This document shows, in pieces, positions 1 to 8,585 of a DNA stretch of 64,000 nt. A program made the position numbers and the translations under genes. Position 1 is the stretch's first letter, and each line of letters opens with the position of its first letter. Under the pieces are notes generated by a model, which did no database searches, had not been told where the DNA came from, and saw only the letters and a program-made list of their open reading frames with translations. The DNA is from an uncultured Bacteroides sp. (GTDB lineage Bacteria; Bacteroidota; Bacteroidia; Chitinophagales; Chitinophagaceae). Location of the stretch: assembly GCA_902168085.1 (NCBI GenBank), contig CABHOP010000039.1, forward strand, positions 61,238-125,237, given 5' to 3'.

Positions 1-395
1 CTCTCTTCATGCTTGTAGATATTGGTGGTAGAATAATAAAGTAAAGGTTAGGTCGGTTTAATACTGTTTCCCGGAGTAAAAGTAATTACCTCAAATAAGA
101 AATGCAATACTGCGGTTTGACATAACGATTTTATAATAAGATTGACTAGCATAAGTTGTTAGTGTTCATCTTTCAAATGCTATAGAGTGTTATAAAAAAC
201 ATGATAATAGTACGATTGCTGGTTCACAGAAGTGAAATTGTACGACCATTATTGCCATAACGAACCTTAAGGAAGTCCAATTTGCTGCATTGTTGGGTCT
301 TAATCCATATGTTTATTTTCAATTTATTACGGTTTAAATCTCAACCCTAATCTTCTTATGGTAACCTTAACACTTCAAGTGCTAATTTTATCGCC
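1..395. other. AT-rich stretch, no gene recognised
   Basis: I see no convincing open frame, tRNA or hairpin terminator in either strand here. The stretch is AT-rich and probably belongs to the same accessory segment as the genes that follow. It may hold the promoter of the small gene at 396. Confidence 0.5.
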
Positions 396-758
396 TTGTA
401 CTCAGGCATCAAATATTCTATAGCAACCAGCAAGACGTTCTTAGTTTGGACGTTCTTCGTCATTGCTTTGATCACCTGCCCATTAAAGAGGGCTGTAAAG
501 GCCTATCAGGGTATACAACCTGTGAGCCAGTCATACTCCGGTCTATATACTCATTGCGTATATACGCGGACGAATGGCAGACAGCTCTCTATCAAAAGCG
601 AAACGTCGAACCCTAAACCTCACCTGCAGAACATTACATTCAACAATCATAACTGGTTGACAGCCGATAAGAGGCAACTTCTTTTCTCCCGGTTCCTTTC
701 GGTTAGCTTATCTAAAGAACTTCCGCTTTTCCTGCAATACCGGAAGATACTTGTGTGA
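396..758 (+). CDS. putative small membrane-anchored protein, unknown function
   Basis: A 120-residue frame opening with TTG. It has one hydrophobic segment at about residues 14-28 followed by a basic patch (PLKRAVKAY), then a polar region ending in a hydrophobic tail (LPLFLQYRKILV). Small anchored proteins with a similar tail occur in Bacteroidota, but I cannot name a family with certainty. It sits 87 bp upstream of the DoxD/DoxA gene on the same strand. The weak start codon and lack of recognised homology mean it could be a chance frame. Confidence 0.35.
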   Translation: MYSGIKYSIATSKTFLVWTFFVIALITCPLKRAVKAYQGIQPVSQSYSGLYTHCVYTRTNGRQLSIKSETSNPKPHLQNITFNNHNWLTADKRQLLFSRFLSVSLSKELPLFLQYRKILV

Positions 759-845
759 TACTCTGTTTGTTTTAATAATGAGAAGCTGTTACGTGCATAG
801 CTCATGTAACAATGCCATTTATCGATCTTTTCAATTTTTACAAAC

Positions 846-1877
846 ATGAAGTATAAAGATAATACTGCCAGCCAGTCCTTTGACTTGGCAGGTATGTTTA
901 CATTAGCGTTACGATTAGTGACTGGCTGGACTTATTTCTCCGCATTCTGGCGCAGGCTGATACTTACAAATAAATTAGACCCTGATACCGCAGGATATAT
1001 AGGCGAGAAATTCAATCATTTCTTACCAAACGCTTTATTAATAAAACCCGGCATTGAATACCTTGTATCGAATGAGCAGCTACTATGGTGGTTTATGCTC
1101 GTATTTACCATTGTAGAGGGTGTTGTTGGTCTACTATTTATGCTCGGACTGTTTACCCGGCTCATGAGTATAGGTGTATTCACACTGGCATTAGGCATAC
1201 TGCTGGGTGCAGGCTGGCTTGGTACCACCTGCCTGGATGAGTGGCAAATAGGTGTACTCGGTATTGCCGCCGGATTTACAATATACCTCTCAGGCGGCGG
1301 ACGTTACGCTCTTGATCATTATACCGGTAGGCGAGCTATAAATGAAAAGAGGAGAAATATATTCTCAATCATCGGCTCCTGCAACTTGAACCTTAGTAGC
1401 AAGGCCTTGCAGCGCACTGCGCTAACCGGTGCAATTCTTATCTTTTTACTTACACTGGCTACTAACCAATACTTTCATGGTGGCCTGTGGGGGAAACTGC
1501 ATAACCTGTCGGTGCGCCCACATATTACAATCAGTAATGCAGACCTTAAAAATAACCGGTTGACGTTTACCGTTTTCAGAGACCAGGGTGCAGATGTGTA
1601 TGGATCTTTTTTAATAGCTATCCGCTTGAAAAATGCGCAAGGCGTTATAATGATGGAAAAGAATGCGGAAGATCTGAGTACTATGAGCCAGCAACAGATA
1701 CAGAATAGTTATGTAAGCAAAGTAAAAACAGGAAAACATAGCCTTATAATTCCTTTAGGTGCTAAAGCCCGGCTCCAGTTTAATGATTCCGTCTTGTCTG
1801 AACTGCCTGAAGGCACATATAAAGTGGAACTAACCGACATTAGTGGCGCACAATGGGAACAAACAATAACCAAATAA
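846..1877 (+). CDS. DoxD-DoxA fusion, thiosulfate:quinone oxidoreductase-like membrane protein
   Basis: The N-terminal 150 residues are a DoxX/DoxD-type membrane domain with several hydrophobic helices (for example the segments around residues 80-110 and 130-150). After a further helix near residues 193-205, the C-terminal 130 residues form a soluble domain that fits the DoxA subunit. In Acidianus DoxD and DoxA are separate subunits of thiosulfate:quinone oxidoreductase, which oxidises thiosulfate to tetrathionate and feeds the quinone pool. Here they appear as one chain of 343 residues. The DsrE-like gene starts 10 bp downstream, so a joint role in periplasmic sulfur handling is likely. The substrate in this organism is inferred, not shown. 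Confidence 0.75.
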   Translation: MKYKDNTASQSFDLAGMFTLALRLVTGWTYFSAFWRRLILTNKLDPDTAGYIGEKFNHFLPNALLIKPGIEYLVSNEQLLWWFMLVFTIVEGVVGLLFMLGLFTRLMSIGVFTLALGILLGAGWLGTTCLDEWQIGVLGIAAGFTIYLSGGGRYALDHYTGRRAINEKRRNIFSIIGSCNLNLSSKALQRTALTGAILIFLLTLATNQYFHGGLWGKLHNLSVRPHITISNADLKNNRLTFTVFRDQGADVYGSFLIAIRLKNAQGVIMMEKNAEDLSTMSQQQIQNSYVSKVKTGKHSLIIPLGAKARLQFNDSVLSELPEGTYKVELTDISGAQWEQTITK

Positions 1878-1886
1878 AAAATAATC

Positions 1887-2324
1887 ATGAAATACAGCAC
1901 ACGAATAATAATACTAACAATAATTGCGATAATATTTTCAGTGAACCTTCAAGCACAATCTATGAACGACCATACGGTTAACAACTATAAAGTGGTATTT
2001 CAACTTTCTACTGCTGACACACAGGTTCATAAGGGTTTTGTAAAACAATTAAACAACCTGGCTGCTGCAATAGACGATATAGAAATAGAAGTTGTTGTAC
2101 ATGGGCCAGGAGCTGAGTTTTTAAAGAAGGAGTCGAAGTTCAAATCAGAGATAGAACATTTTGCAGCCTCCGGCGTTACATTCTTAATATGTAAAAACAC
2201 TCTAAACGAAAGGAAAATTAAGGAAACCGAACTTCTACCACAGGCTAAGATCATTCCTGCAGCAATTGTGCATATAATAAAACGGCAGGCAGAAAACTGG
2301 AGCTATATTAAGGTGGGCTTTTAG
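1887..2324 (+). CDS. secreted DsrE/DsrF-like sulfur-relay family protein
   Basis: A 145-residue protein with a signal peptide (about residues 1-23, ending LQAQ) and a DsrE-like fold: KVVFQLS near residue 35, IEVVVHGPG near residue 68 and VTFLICKNTL near residue 98. DsrE-family proteins carry or sense sulfur on a cysteine. The single mature cysteine (in FLICKN) occupies the usual position. The gene lies 10 bp after the DoxD-DoxA fusion, which suggests an operon for extracytoplasmic sulfur chemistry. A typical cytoplasmic DsrE has no export signal, so a periplasmic role is inferred from this one. Confidence 0.7.
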   Translation: MKYSTRIIILTIIAIIFSVNLQAQSMNDHTVNNYKVVFQLSTADTQVHKGFVKQLNNLAAAIDDIEIEVVVHGPGAEFLKKESKFKSEIEHFAASGVTFLICKNTLNERKIKETELLPQAKIIPAAIVHIIKRQAENWSYIKVGF

Positions 2325-2377
2325 TTGATCAAATTTCATTGGAAGAAAAAATTCCGATCAACTCCAGGTCTGCTAAA

Positions 2378-2403
2378 TTAGGTTCGAGTCCTACAGAATC
2401 CCA
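2378..2403 (+). other. tRNA 3'-end-like fragment, possible attachment-site relic
   Basis: The bases GGTTCGAGTCCT at 2381-2392 match a tRNA T arm, and the next 11 bases end in CCCA like an acceptor end. No matching 5' half, D arm or anticodon arm lies upstream. A perfect 16 bp hairpin follows at once, as after many tRNA genes. Such fragments are left at one end when an element integrates into a tRNA gene. The outermost pair of the T stem does not match, so a chance resemblance is possible. Confidence 0.4.
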
Positions 2404-2404
2404 T

Positions 2405-2441
2405 ACTAACAAAGCCACTGCATTTCAGTGGCTTTGTTAGT
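2405..2441 (+). terminator. 16 bp perfect hairpin, terminator-like
   Basis: ACTAACAAAGCCACTG is followed by a 5-base loop (CATTT) and its exact reverse complement. There is no long T run, but the position after the DsrE-like gene and the tRNA-like fragment fits transcription termination. Confidence 0.6.
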
Positions 2442-2473
2442 AATGCACTTTGTATCGATCGAATCTTTCCGCC

Positions 2474-2522
2474 TTAACCTTTCCTTAAGCCTAACATAAC
2501 ATCTCAACAACCTATTGGTAAC
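2474..2522 (+). promoter_or_regulatory. five 11-bp-phased repeats, Pho-box-like operator
   Basis: TTAAC, TTAAG, ATAAC, ACAAC and GTAAC begin at 2474, 2485, 2496, 2507 and 2518, that is at an exact 11 bp period. Phosphate-starvation response regulators of the PhoB/PhoP family bind tandem repeats at this period. The array ends 56 bp before a TonB receptor that is followed by a phosphodiesterase, a content that fits phosphate scavenging. Binding by a PhoB homologue is an inference. Confidence 0.55.
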
Positions 2523-2578
2523 ATACTCATTTGACTTTTGCTGCTTTCAGAAAACTTTAACAACCAAACAGCAAAAGA

Positions 2579-5500
2579 ATGAAGATTTTTATTCGAACTC
2601 TCGCCGTATGTGCCGTGCTGATGATGTATATCGTTCCTGCGATAGCACAAAGCATCCTTGCCAGCATATCGGGTAAAGTAGTGGACGCCAAGGGTGAAAC
2701 GATACCCGGAGCCATCATTACTGTAAAAAATGAATCTACCGGTTTTATCGTGAAAACAGTATCGGGAGAAGAAGGATCATTCACCCTGAAAGAGCTACCA
2801 CTCGGCTCTCCGTATTCTGTAACGGTTGAAGCAATGGGCTTCAATACGCAGAAACAAACAGACTATTCATTAAACCAGGGTGATGTTTTAAAAGTGAGCT
2901 TTGAATTAGCTACACAATCCAATCAACTAAATGAAGTAACTGTTACAGTAGGTTCGCCGCGCAATAAGATTGAGAACATAGGTTCTCTGACGGCTATTAC
3001 CGCCCGCGATATTGCCAAGCTGCCTGTTAACGGCCGTAACTTCACATCGCTGGTAGAACTGTCTCCTTTAAGCCGTGGTTCCAGCCTGGGTGGCCAGTTG
3101 GCATCTGCTACAAACTATACTATAGATGGTATGGCAGCAAGGGGCACTATTGCCGGTGGCTTGCCCAGCGGTGCATACTCTATATCTATGGAAGCAGTAC
3201 GTGAGTTCCAGGTAGTTACCAACCAGTACGATGTTACTTATGGCAACGCCGGTGGTGGTACGGTGAGTGTGGTTACAAAATCAGGTACCAACAACTTGTC
3301 CGGTAGTGCATTTGTATATGGCCGTACCGACTGGCTGTCGAGCCCTTATGGCTTGAACGGTCAAAAACGGAATCAACCCTTTTCTACCTATCAATATGGT
3401 TTCTCACTAAGTGGCCCTATCATTAAAGACAAGGCACACTTTTTCTTTGCATGGGACCACCAGGAAGATACGCGCCCGTTAAACATAGCCAACATACAGT
3501 CGGCTGCGGATGAAAAACGTTTAAATGTAACACAGGAAACACTGGACACTTTCCTGTCGATAGCCCGTAGCAAATATGGTGTATCTGATGCAAAACAAGT
3601 AGGCCAGTTTTCTAAAAAGAAAAATACACATGCTTTGTTTGGCCGTATAGACTGGCAGCTAAGCCAGAAATCATTATTGACTATCCGCGACAACTTCATC
3701 TATGATATGGATAATCAATCTGATGATGACAATACACCCATAAACTTATTTGAAGTGTATAGCAATCGTAAGAGTATCAACAACAGTGCTATGGCATCAT
3801 TGCGCACTTCTATAAACGAGAAGGTAACCAACGAACTGAAATTGCAGCACTACTGGGAATACAACATATTATTGGCCAATAGCCAATTACCTGCAGAAAA
3901 CATTCCACGCGCCATTGTTCAAAACATCACATCTGTAGCCGATGATGGTACGAACTTGACAACTGCAATACAACTTGGTGGACAGCGCTATGGTGGCGAT
4001 TATTTTAATAACCACGTGGTACAGTTGATAAACAATGTATATTATAACACCCGCAAATTCCACTATACATTTGGTGTTGGTCTTGCCTATACCAATCAAA
4101 ACTCTATTTACGGTAGTGAAATAAATGGCCGCTTCTACTTTACGGGCATGAATAATTTTAACAACATGACTCCGTACCGTTATGCAAGAGATATTTATAC
4201 TTCTGATGACTGGAACATTAAGTTCAACATCCTGGTGCCAAGTGCCTATGCACAAGCACAAACAAGCTTAGCACCCGGCCTGGATGTTACAGCCGGTATC
4301 CGTGTAGATTATACTGCCTACCTGAACAGTGCGAACTATAACGAAACAGTTGACAGGACTTTAGGACTGAACACATCGAACAAACTAAAAACATTGCAAA
4401 TACAACCTCGCTTGCAAGCTACATGGGATGTAAGCCAGAATGGTAAAGACATCATACGCTTGGGTGGTGGTGTAATGGGATCTGCTCTGAACCCATATTC
4501 TATGATCAACAATATGCTGTTCGATGGGTCTCATATCATAGGTGTTGACCTTACGGGCAGCTCAGTACCTGCGCCCAACTTCGTAGGCTATCGCCAGGAC
4601 CCATCTACTGCCCCTGGTAAAGAACTGCTGGCAAATCCTAACATTCCTAAACTGGCCACTATCAACATGAACGGTAAAGAAGCGAAGGTGCCTGTAGTTT
4701 ATAAAAGCAACTTGTCTTACTCACACTTCTTCAATAAAAACTTCAGGATGAGTGTAGCGGGCTACCTGTCATTTGCGCGCAATAACTATACTTATATAGA
4801 TAAGAACATGGTGGAGAACCCTTACTTTACTATCGAAGAAGAAGCTAACCGTGGCGTATACGTACCTGCATCTACCATCAATACCAGCAATGGTAATGCA
4901 GACTGGACAAAAGGACGTAAAACTACAGAAGTAGGCCGTGTGCTGGAACTGACAAGCACGGGCAAAGTAAACCAGATGGCCTTTGTAGTAGATGGTGCTT
5001 ACCGCTACTTTAAAGATGGTGAAATAGCTGTTTCATATACATGGAATGAGACTAAAGACAACACATCTTACAATGGTAACGTAGCCAATACCGCTACACT
5101 GGTTCAATACATAAAAGATGACCCTCGCAAGCTGGATGTAATGTCTTATTCCGACAACCAGTTCCGTCATAAAGTAGTAGTGTACGGTACGGCACCTACA
5201 TTCTGGGGCATCAGTGCAGGTATACGCTTCTCAGGTATTGCAGGTACCCGCTACTCTCTTACAGTTAATGGTAACGTAAACGGTGACTTCGTAGCCACCA
5301 ACGACCTGGCATATGTTTACGACCCGAACGATGCCAGCACACCCCAATACCTGAAGGATGGCATCAACGCTGTATTGAACAACCCTAACGTGGAAAACAG
5401 CATGAAAGACTACATCCGCAAATCTTTCGGTAAAATAGCGGAGCGTAACGGTGGTGAAAATCCATTCTATGGTGTGTTAGATATCCGTCTTTCTAAGAAG

Positions 5501-5737
5501 ATAAAAGTTTACAGGAAGCACAACTTTGAAGTATCTGTAGATGTATTCAACGTAGCCAACCTGCTGGATAAAACAAAAGGTATCAATCACAACGTAGGTA
5601 CTACCAGCCTGTACACTATCAGGGGCTTCGATGCCAATACCAACACATACAAATATGCAGTGAATGCCAACGCCGGTGTATCTTCACTAAGTGGTAACCC
5701 TTACCAGATACAGCTTGGTTTAAGGTATGGTTTCTAA
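2579..5737 (+). CDS. TonB-dependent receptor, Oar-like, with carboxypeptidase-regulatory-like N-terminal domain
   Basis: A 1052-residue outer-membrane receptor. A signal peptide ends about residue 24 (AIAQ). Residues 30-110 form a carboxypeptidase-regulatory-like beta domain (GKVVDAKGETIPGA). The plug follows at about 120-240, and the rest is a beta barrel ending in Phe (GLRYGF), as outer-membrane barrels do. The plug and barrel look like the Oar group rather than SusC, and no SusD gene is adjacent. It would import a ligand using TonB energy. A secreted phosphodiesterase gene begins 30 bp downstream, so the imported ligand may be a product of phosphoester cleavage. An 11-bp repeat array lies upstream. 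Confidence 0.88.
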   Translation: MKIFIRTLAVCAVLMMYIVPAIAQSILASISGKVVDAKGETIPGAIITVKNESTGFIVKTVSGEEGSFTLKELPLGSPYSVTVEAMGFNTQKQTDYSLNQGDVLKVSFELATQSNQLNEVTVTVGSPRNKIENIGSLTAITARDIAKLPVNGRNFTSLVELSPLSRGSSLGGQLASATNYTIDGMAARGTIAGGLPSGAYSISMEAVREFQVVTNQYDVTYGNAGGGTVSVVTKSGTNNLSGSAFVYGRTDWLSSPYGLNGQKRNQPFSTYQYGFSLSGPIIKDKAHFFFAWDHQEDTRPLNIANIQSAADEKRLNVTQETLDTFLSIARSKYGVSDAKQVGQFSKKKNTHALFGRIDWQLSQKSLLTIRDNFIYDMDNQSDDDNTPINLFEVYSNRKSINNSAMASLRTSINEKVTNELKLQHYWEYNILLANSQLPAENIPRAIVQNITSVADDGTNLTTAIQLGGQRYGGDYFNNHVVQLINNVYYNTRKFHYTFGVGLAYTNQNSIYGSEINGRFYFTGMNNFNNMTPYRYARDIYTSDDWNIKFNILVPSAYAQAQTSLAPGLDVTAGIRVDYTAYLNSANYNETVDRTLGLNTSNKLKTLQIQPRLQATWDVSQNGKDIIRLGGGVMGSALNPYSMINNMLFDGSHIIGVDLTGSSVPAPNFVGYRQDPSTAPGKELLANPNIPKLATINMNGKEAKVPVVYKSNLSYSHFFNKNFRMSVAGYLSFARNNYTYIDKNMVENPYFTIEEEANRGVYVPASTINTSNGNADWTKGRKTTEVGRVLELTSTGKVNQMAFVVDGAYRYFKDGEIAVSYTWNETKDNTSYNGNVANTATLVQYIKDDPRKLDVMSYSDNQFRHKVVVYGTAPTFWGISAGIRFSGIAGTRYSLTVNGNVNGDFVATNDLAYVYDPNDASTPQYLKDGINAVLNNPNVENSMKDYIRKSFGKIAERNGGENPFYGVLDIRLSKKIKVYRKHNFEVSVDVFNVANLLDKTKGINHNVGTTSLYTIRGFDANTNTYKYAVNANAGVSSLSGNPYQIQLGLRYGF

Positions 5738-5767
5738 TCATAAAAACATTTAAATCAATTCAAACAA

Positions 5768-7132
5768 ATGGCTAAGAGAATAATAAACAGCATAATAGGA
5801 ACAGCATGCCTGCTTTCATCTTGCATAGCTGCAAATGCCCAAACCGAACAGGCTAAATATGTAGTACTTATCACTGTAGATGGCTTTCGTCCCGAGTTCT
5901 ACTTGGATAGTACGTATGGTATGTTTACCGTAAGGGAAATGATGAAAAATGGTGTAGCTGCACGTGGTGTAGACCCTGTTTTCCCATCCGTTACTTATCC
6001 TGACCATACGACTATGGTAACGGGCATGACACCTGCCAAACACGGCATTTACTACAACCTGCCTTTCGAACCACAAGGACAGACAGGTAAATGGTATTGG
6101 GATTATAACCTGATAAAATCAGAGAACCTGTGGTCTGCTATGCGCAAAGCAGGCAAAAAAACAGCTTGTGTCCGCTGGCCCGTAACCTACAATGCACCTA
6201 TAGATTATCGCATACCTGAGTACTGGAACCATCTGGATTCGAAAGATGCCAGGCCATATACAGCTGCTGCTACCTACCCTGCTACCCTGTGGCAGGAGGT
6301 GCAAGACAAAGCTACAGGCCACCTGGAAGCCGATGACATAGGCGCTGAGAACAACGAACTGATAGCTGATGAGAATATGGCAAGGATTGCTGGCTACCTT
6401 TTGAGGACCTACAAGCCAAACTTCACAGCCGTGCACCTGGCATGTACCGACCACTACGAACACCAGGAAGGCCGCGAGCACTACATGGTGCGTGCATCGG
6501 TAGCCGGCGCAGACCGTTCTATCAAAACAATCTTCGAATCGTTGAAAAGGGCCGGTATTGTTGACAGTACATTGGTGATAGTAACAGGCGACCATGGCTT
6601 TGAAGATATCTATCGCTCTTTCAACCCCAACTACCTGCTGAAACAAAATGGCTTAATAAAGGACATCAAAAAAGATGACTGGAAGGCACAGTTTCACAAT
6701 TCAGGTGGTGGTACTTTTCTTGAGCTGAAGAACCCTAACGATAAAGCAACAGTTGACAAAGTAAGGAAGCTATTGACCAGCTTACCGGATAGTGTGAAAC
6801 AGTATTTTGCCATAGTAGAGAAAGACAAACTGACTGCTGTAGGTGCTGATCCTAATGTGCAGTTGGCATTAACCGGCTTGAATGGTACTGCCTTTGGAAA
6901 TGACACAACCCAACTGGTAAAGCCTTATGACAGAGTAAGAGGCACACACGGTTTCTTCCCCGATCACCAGCAAATAAAAACAGGTTTTGTGGCCTGTGGT
7001 CCCGGCCTTAAAAAAGGAACCATAGTTGAGAACATGCGTTTGCTGGATATTACGCCTTTGATTGTTAAACTTACCAATATCCCATATCCTGAAACGGATG
7101 GTAAGCTGATACCTGAACTGTTGAAAAACTAA
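5768..7132 (+). CDS. secreted ENPP-type nucleotide pyrophosphatase/phosphodiesterase
   Basis: A 454-residue alkaline-phosphatase-superfamily enzyme with a signal peptide ending near residue 25 (ANAQ). The two-metal site is complete by eye: D38 (TVDGFRP), nucleophile T76 in PSVTYPDH, D228 and H232 (CTDHYEH), D275-H276 (TGDHGF) and a late His in GTHGFFPDH. ENPP enzymes hydrolyse nucleotides and other phosphodiesters or pyrophosphates. It is the second gene of a unit with the TonB receptor, which suggests release and then uptake of phosphate or a nucleoside product. A strong terminator follows at 7158. Confidence 0.9.
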   Translation: MAKRIINSIIGTACLLSSCIAANAQTEQAKYVVLITVDGFRPEFYLDSTYGMFTVREMMKNGVAARGVDPVFPSVTYPDHTTMVTGMTPAKHGIYYNLPFEPQGQTGKWYWDYNLIKSENLWSAMRKAGKKTACVRWPVTYNAPIDYRIPEYWNHLDSKDARPYTAAATYPATLWQEVQDKATGHLEADDIGAENNELIADENMARIAGYLLRTYKPNFTAVHLACTDHYEHQEGREHYMVRASVAGADRSIKTIFESLKRAGIVDSTLVIVTGDHGFEDIYRSFNPNYLLKQNGLIKDIKKDDWKAQFHNSGGGTFLELKNPNDKATVDKVRKLLTSLPDSVKQYFAIVEKDKLTAVGADPNVQLALTGLNGTAFGNDTTQLVKPYDRVRGTHGFFPDHQQIKTGFVACGPGLKKGTIVENMRLLDITPLIVKLTNIPYPETDGKLIPELLKN

Positions 7133-7157
7133 GCAAGGACACATTTCTAAAATAAGG

Positions 7158-7183
7158 AGCCCGGTATATGCCGGGCTTTTTTA
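7158..7183 (+). terminator. intrinsic terminator after the phosphodiesterase
   Basis: AGCCCGG, a 6-base loop, CCGGGCT and then six T residues. It closes the receptor-phosphodiesterase unit. Confidence 0.85.
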
Positions 7184-7234
7184 TTGAAAGGAACATATTC
7201 GTTAAATTGCATGTACATCAGAAATAACAAGGAT

Positions 7235-7999
7235 ATGTCGATAAGCAATGAAGCGGAATTAACAGGGATGAAGAAAGCAAGCGAGGCGGTTGCAATTACC
7301 CTAAGGCGTATGATAGATTATGCCCGGCCGGGGATGACCACGAAAGAGCTGGATGATTTTGGCAATGACATATTACGTTCTTTTGGTGCCAGGTCGGCAC
7401 CTAATCTTGCATATGGATTTCCCGGCTATACGTGCATTAGTGTGAACAACGAGTTTTGCCATGGCATCCCCTCCCCCAAAAGGGTACTTGCAGAGGGCGA
7501 CCTTATCAATATAGATGTATCTGCTGAATTGAATAGCTTTTGGTCTGATAACGGTTCCTCTTTCGTATTGGGCGAAGATGTCAATGGGCACCAACCACTG
7601 GTAGAAGCTTCGCGTGTTATACTTCAAAAGGCAATTAACAACATAAGGGGCGGTGTACGCATATCAGATATCGGCTGGCTTATAGAAACAGAAGCAAAAA
7701 AGAAAGGCTTGAAAGTAGTAAAGAATATTACAGGGCATGGCATTGGCCGCAGCCTGCACGAAGAGCCATTTGACATAGCTAACTATCGCGACAAATTCAA
7801 TCGCCAACGCTTTAAGAAAAATTCTGTAGTAGCTATTGAAACTTTTATCTCGACCAATTCTACCATGACTGTAACGCTTGCCGATGACTGGACTTTAGTT
7901 GGCAATCGGGGTGGCTTCATGGCGCAGCATGAGCATACCATTGTAGTGACCGATGGCAAGCCATTAATACTTACATCCATGAATGGTATATGGAATTAA
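7235..7999 (+). CDS. map: methionine aminopeptidase, type I
   Basis: A 255-residue type I methionine aminopeptidase, which removes the initiator methionine from new proteins. The five metal ligands are visible: the two Asp in INIDVSAE and WSDNGSS, the His of ITGHGIG, and the two Glu of VAIETFI and MAQHEHT. I chose the ATG at 7235, because the longer frame from 7184 adds 17 residues that do not belong to the family. It lacks an N-terminal zinc-binding extension. It stands alone after a terminator and is followed closely by the DUF1801 gene. Confidence 0.88.
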   Translation: MSISNEAELTGMKKASEAVAITLRRMIDYARPGMTTKELDDFGNDILRSFGARSAPNLAYGFPGYTCISVNNEFCHGIPSPKRVLAEGDLINIDVSAELNSFWSDNGSSFVLGEDVNGHQPLVEASRVILQKAINNIRGGVRISDIGWLIETEAKKKGLKVVKNITGHGIGRSLHEEPFDIANYRDKFNRQRFKKNSVVAIETFISTNSTMTVTLADDWTLVGNRGGFMAQHEHTIVVTDGKPLILTSMNGIWN

Positions 8000-8009
8000 A
8001 CACATCTGC

Positions 8010-8423
8010 ATGAAAAAAGAACGCCTTAACATTTCAGAAAACATCATTGCTTTTAATGCATCTCAACCAGCAGAAGACTGGAAAATATGTGATGCTTTGG
8101 CAAAGCATATCAGCGCTGTGCTTCCAGATGCTGAAAATAAAATATGGCACCGGCACCCTGTTTGGTTTTTAGACGGCAACCCGATTGTAGGCTACAGTAA
8201 ACAGAAACTCGGCATCCGCCTGATGTTTTGGAGTGGTGCAGATTTTAATGAAGATGACCTGAAAATACATGGTGAGAAATTCAAAGATGCTTCTATTTTC
8301 TATAATGCCGTTTCTGAAGTTGATATAGAAGCATTGGAAAGGTGGTTAAACAAGTCTAAAGATATTCAGTGGGATTATAAGAATATAATCAAACGAAAAG
8401 GCAAATTGGAAAGGCTTAAATAA
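8010..8423 (+). CDS. DUF1801 (YdhG-like) family protein
   Basis: A 137-residue soluble protein with the DUF1801 pattern: IWHRHPVWFLDGNPIVGY near residues 46-63 and IRLMFWSGADF near residue 71. The family folds like the YdhG/iron-chaperone frataxin-like group, but its biochemical role is not settled. I chose the ATG at 8010, 10 bp after the map stop, because the frame from 7983 would overlap map. It is probably co-transcribed with map. Confidence 0.65.
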   Translation: MKKERLNISENIIAFNASQPAEDWKICDALAKHISAVLPDAENKIWHRHPVWFLDGNPIVGYSKQKLGIRLMFWSGADFNEDDLKIHGEKFKDASIFYNAVSEVDIEALERWLNKSKDIQWDYKNIIKRKGKLERLK

Positions 8424-8438
8424 TGTTGGAAAAGAAAA

Positions 8439-8468
8439 AAGCGTTTCAGATTTTCGCCTGAAACGCTT
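8439..8468 (-). terminator. terminator of the tRNA-Met gene
   Basis: An 11 bp perfect stem (AAGCGTTTCAG and its complement) with an 8-base loop. Read on the minus strand it is followed by a T run (TTTTTTCTTTT), so it ends the tRNA transcript. It could also stop plus-strand transcripts from the DUF1801 gene. Confidence 0.75.
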
Positions 8469-8478
8469 GTGGGACCTG

Positions 8479-8552
8479 TAGCGAAGACGGGAGTTGAACC
8501 CGTGACCTCAGGGTTATGAATCCTGCGCTCTAACCATCTGAGCTACCTCGCC
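8479..8552 (-). tRNA. tRNA-Met (CAT), elongator type
   Basis: A 74-base cloverleaf on the minus strand. The acceptor is GGCGAGG paired with CTTCGCT with two G-T pairs, the D arm contains AGCTCAGATGGTTAGAGC, the anticodon loop is TTCATAA and the T arm is CGGGTTCAACTCCCG. The CAT anticodon and the paired first acceptor base position favour elongator methionine, although CAT can also mark tRNA-Ile2. The A31-C39 pair of the anticodon stem does not match. CCA is not encoded. Confidence 0.93.
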
Positions 8553-8585
8553 AAAAAATGGAATGCAAAGGTAATGGAAAAGTTT

